This document shows, piece after piece, positions 6,221 through 7,145 of a stretch of 7,145 bases of DNA. The translations under genes and the position numbers were made by a program. This DNA comes from Gammaproteobacteria bacterium (lineage in GTDB: Bacteria > Pseudomonadota > Gammaproteobacteria > Competibacterales > Competibacteraceae): the NCBI GenBank assembly GCA_003562535.1, contig PWUP01000351.1, forward strand, positions 1 through 7,145, given 5' to 3'. The notes below the pieces were generated by a model. It was not told the DNA's origin. It was given only the letters and a program-made list of their open reading frames with translations, and did no database searches. Position 1 is the stretch's first letter. Every line of letters starts with the position of its first letter.

Positions 6221-6357
6221 GAAATTGAAGTTCATTCAACACCCTAAAAAATCAAGGGTATCATCTGGAGCACAATTATGGTTACGGTCAACAGCATCTG
6301 GCCACCGTATTTGCCCACCTGATGATGCTGGCCTTTCTCATCGATCAGGTTCAAGAG
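6221..6357 (+). pseudogene. Frameshifted remnant of a DDE transposase C-terminus
   Basis: Frame 1 from 6235 reads FNTLKNQGYHLEHNYGYGQQ and continues as HLATVFAHLMMLAFLIDQVQE, ending at 6357. This is the familiar C-terminal helix region of IS4/ISNCY-like transposases, around the catalytic Glu helix (pattern IE-x(2-3)-FN-x-LK-N-x-GY-x-LEHN-x-GHG). The preceding IE occurs in another frame (GAAATTGAA, 6221-6229), so a frameshift or small deletion separates it from FNTLKN. A TGA at 6226-6228 blocks frame 1 upstream, and after QVQE the similarity stops. The rest of the transposase, including the Asp residues and the terminal repeats, is absent, so the fragment is dead. The family name is from memory of the motif and is uncertain. 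Confidence 0.7.
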
Positions 6358-6472
6358 CAAAAAACAGTTCTGACGCAATCGGTTTCATGATACCGCCAAG
6401 CCGCGTGCGAGTGCTGTTTTACCCTTGAAAAAAAGATAGACGAACATAGCGTTCTAAGCTAATCTGTTGCGC

Positions 6473-7060
6473 ATGAAAAGCATCAAATTGAGCGCATGGG
6501 CGAAACAGCAGGGGATTGCGTACCGCACGGCTTGGAACTGGTACAAAGCCGGGCGGTTACCCGCACGGGCGCGTCAAACGCCTACGGGTACGATCTTGGT
6601 CGAGGTCGCCGACGAGTCACCGGCCCAAACAGGCCGAGCAGCGATCTATGCGCGTGTGTCCAGCGCTGATCATAAGCCGCAGCTCGATGGCCAGGTGGGT
6701 AGTTGCCTGGCGTTTGCCAATGGAGCGGGCCTGAGTGTGGTACAGACCGTCACCGAGGTGGGTTCGGGAGTGAACGGGCATCGCAAGAAACTGCTGGCCT
6801 TGCTCGGCGATCCCAAGGTGGAGGTCATTGTTGTGGAACACCGCGATCGGCTGATGCGCTTTGGTGCAGAGTATGTCGAGGCCGCGCTGAGTGCACGCGG
6901 GGCGCGGCTAATGGTGGTCGATGAAACGGAACTGACGGACGACTTGGTGACCGACATGATCGCGGTGCTCACGTCCTTTTGTGCGCGACTCTACGGTCCC
7001 CGCTCGGCAGAGAACCGGGCGAAACGGCTGGTCGCGCAATGCCAAAATGATTCCGAATAG
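6473..7060 (+). CDS. tnpA: IS607-family serine recombinase TnpA
   Basis: A 195-residue recombinase of the type that moves IS607 elements through a circular intermediate without target duplication. Residues 1-45 form a MerR-like DNA-binding domain (KLSAWAKQQGIAYRTAWNWY, then KAGRLPARARQTPTGTILV). The catalytic domain starts at AAIYARVSSADHK (57-68), with the likely nucleophile Ser63. EHRDRLMRFG (122-131) supplies the active-site arginines (124, 127). The tail ITSFC-type helix and YGPRSAENRAKR (about 163-185) complete the usual length, so it appears intact. His replaces the more common Gln in the SSADQK motif. I chose ATG 6473; a TTG two codons upstream is possible. Neither has a clear Shine-Dalgarno site. 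The gene appears richer in G and C than the sequence just upstream, consistent with arrival by transfer. tnpB, the usual downstream partner, is not seen before the window ends. Confidence 0.92.
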   Translation: MKSIKLSAWAKQQGIAYRTAWNWYKAGRLPARARQTPTGTILVEVADESPAQTGRAAIYARVSSADHKPQLDGQVGSCLAFANGAGLSVVQTVTEVGSGVNGHRKKLLALLGDPKVEVIVVEHRDRLMRFGAEYVEAALSARGARLMVVDETELTDDLVTDMIAVLTSFCARLYGPRSAENRAKRLVAQCQNDSE

Positions 7061-7075
7061 TAACCGACTGGTTAC
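7060..7075. repeat. Perfect inverted repeat at the end of tnpA
   Basis: GTAACC, a GACT loop and GGTTAC form a 6-base-pair perfect stem that begins on the last base of the tnpA stop codon. No T-run follows, so it is a poor terminator. It might be a structural or recombinase-binding element of the IS, but IS607 elements have no standard terminal inverted repeats and the role is unknown. Confidence 0.4.
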
Positions 7076-7145
7076 AATTATGCAGATTTCGTTCTTGGAC
7101 GAACTAAACCTCATCTTTCGCTCAATTTTACCCCCTAGTACCTAA

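Larger units (their letters stand above)
6044..6472. other. Gene-free stretch with repeats and transposon debris
   Basis: This 429-base gap between the HDOD gene and the IS607 recombinase contains no intact gene. From left to right I see a bulged stem (6097-6123), a perfect GC-rich hairpin (6122-6142), a 6-base inverted repeat (6155-6178), a decayed transposase tail (about 6221-6357) and then about 115 bases that may be the left end of the IS607 element. No rho-independent terminator with a T-run is evident after the HDOD gene. An open frame at 6225-6428 is in the wrong frame relative to the transposase similarity and is taken to be spurious. Confidence 0.7.

Noticed and set aside
6225..6428. 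Open frame of 67 codons in the intergenic gap
   Set aside because: It has no family resemblance and overlaps the transposase remnant, which reads in a different frame.
6425..6452. TTGAAA as a -35 box for tnpA
   Set aside because: The only hexamer at suitable spacing, TAGCGT, matches the -10 consensus poorly; better A/T-rich hexamers are too far away.
7047..7145. Small open frame of 32 residues overlapping the end of tnpA and ending on the last base
   Set aside because: It has no ribosome site and no similarity to TnpB N-termini; a frame this short is expected by chance.
1..7145. CRISPR array, tRNA or rRNA genes, prophage or toxin-antitoxin genes
   Set aside because: No regularly spaced direct repeats, cloverleaf-like sequence, rRNA motif or matching protein was seen on either strand.

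Overview
The window looks like ordinary chromosomal DNA of a free-living gammaproteobacterium, with a short mobile-DNA patch at its right end. The lineage call rests on three things: a class I fructose-1,6-bisphosphatase gene divergent from the mpl peptidoglycan-recycling ligase (E. coli also has fbp and mpl side by side), a LON-substrate-domain protein after mpl, and periplasmic c-type cytochromes. Two haem c proteins suggest a respiratory, aerobic or facultative life style. The genus cannot be fixed from the sequence.

Layout. Positions 1-88 hold the possible tail of an unidentified plus-strand gene convergent with fbp. fbp runs leftward (1099 to 89). A 104-base divergent intergenic region (1100-1203) follows, with candidate promoters for both directions whose -10 boxes overlap. 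Rightward come an RDD-family membrane protein (1204-1653), mpl (1669-3018) and a LON N-terminal-like protein (3093-3680), closely spaced and possibly one transcript. A new promoter candidate at 3691-3719 precedes a tight three-gene set: a cytochrome c'/c-556 type protein (3753-4199), a dihaem cytochrome c (4196-5068, 4-base GTGA overlap) and an HDOD-domain regulator (5069-6043, starting directly after the stop codon).

From 6044 to 6472 there is no intact gene. This stretch holds a bulged stem, a perfect GC-rich hairpin of REP-like appearance, a smaller inverted repeat and a frameshifted remnant of the C-terminal end of a DDE-type transposase. The last gene (6473-7060) is an apparently intact IS607-family serine recombinase, TnpA. 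Its usual partner tnpB is not visible in the remaining 85 bases.

How the genes relate. fbp serves gluconeogenesis and mpl serves cell-wall tripeptide recycling; they are neighbours by conserved synteny, not by pathway. The two cytochromes are exported electron carriers with no catalytic dehydrogenase beside them, and the coupled cytosolic HDOD protein has an altered HD motif (HS). This cytochrome-cytochrome-HDOD operon is the least explained coding arrangement here. I see no clear evidence of a wholly new system; several start sites and promoters are judgement calls and are marked as such.
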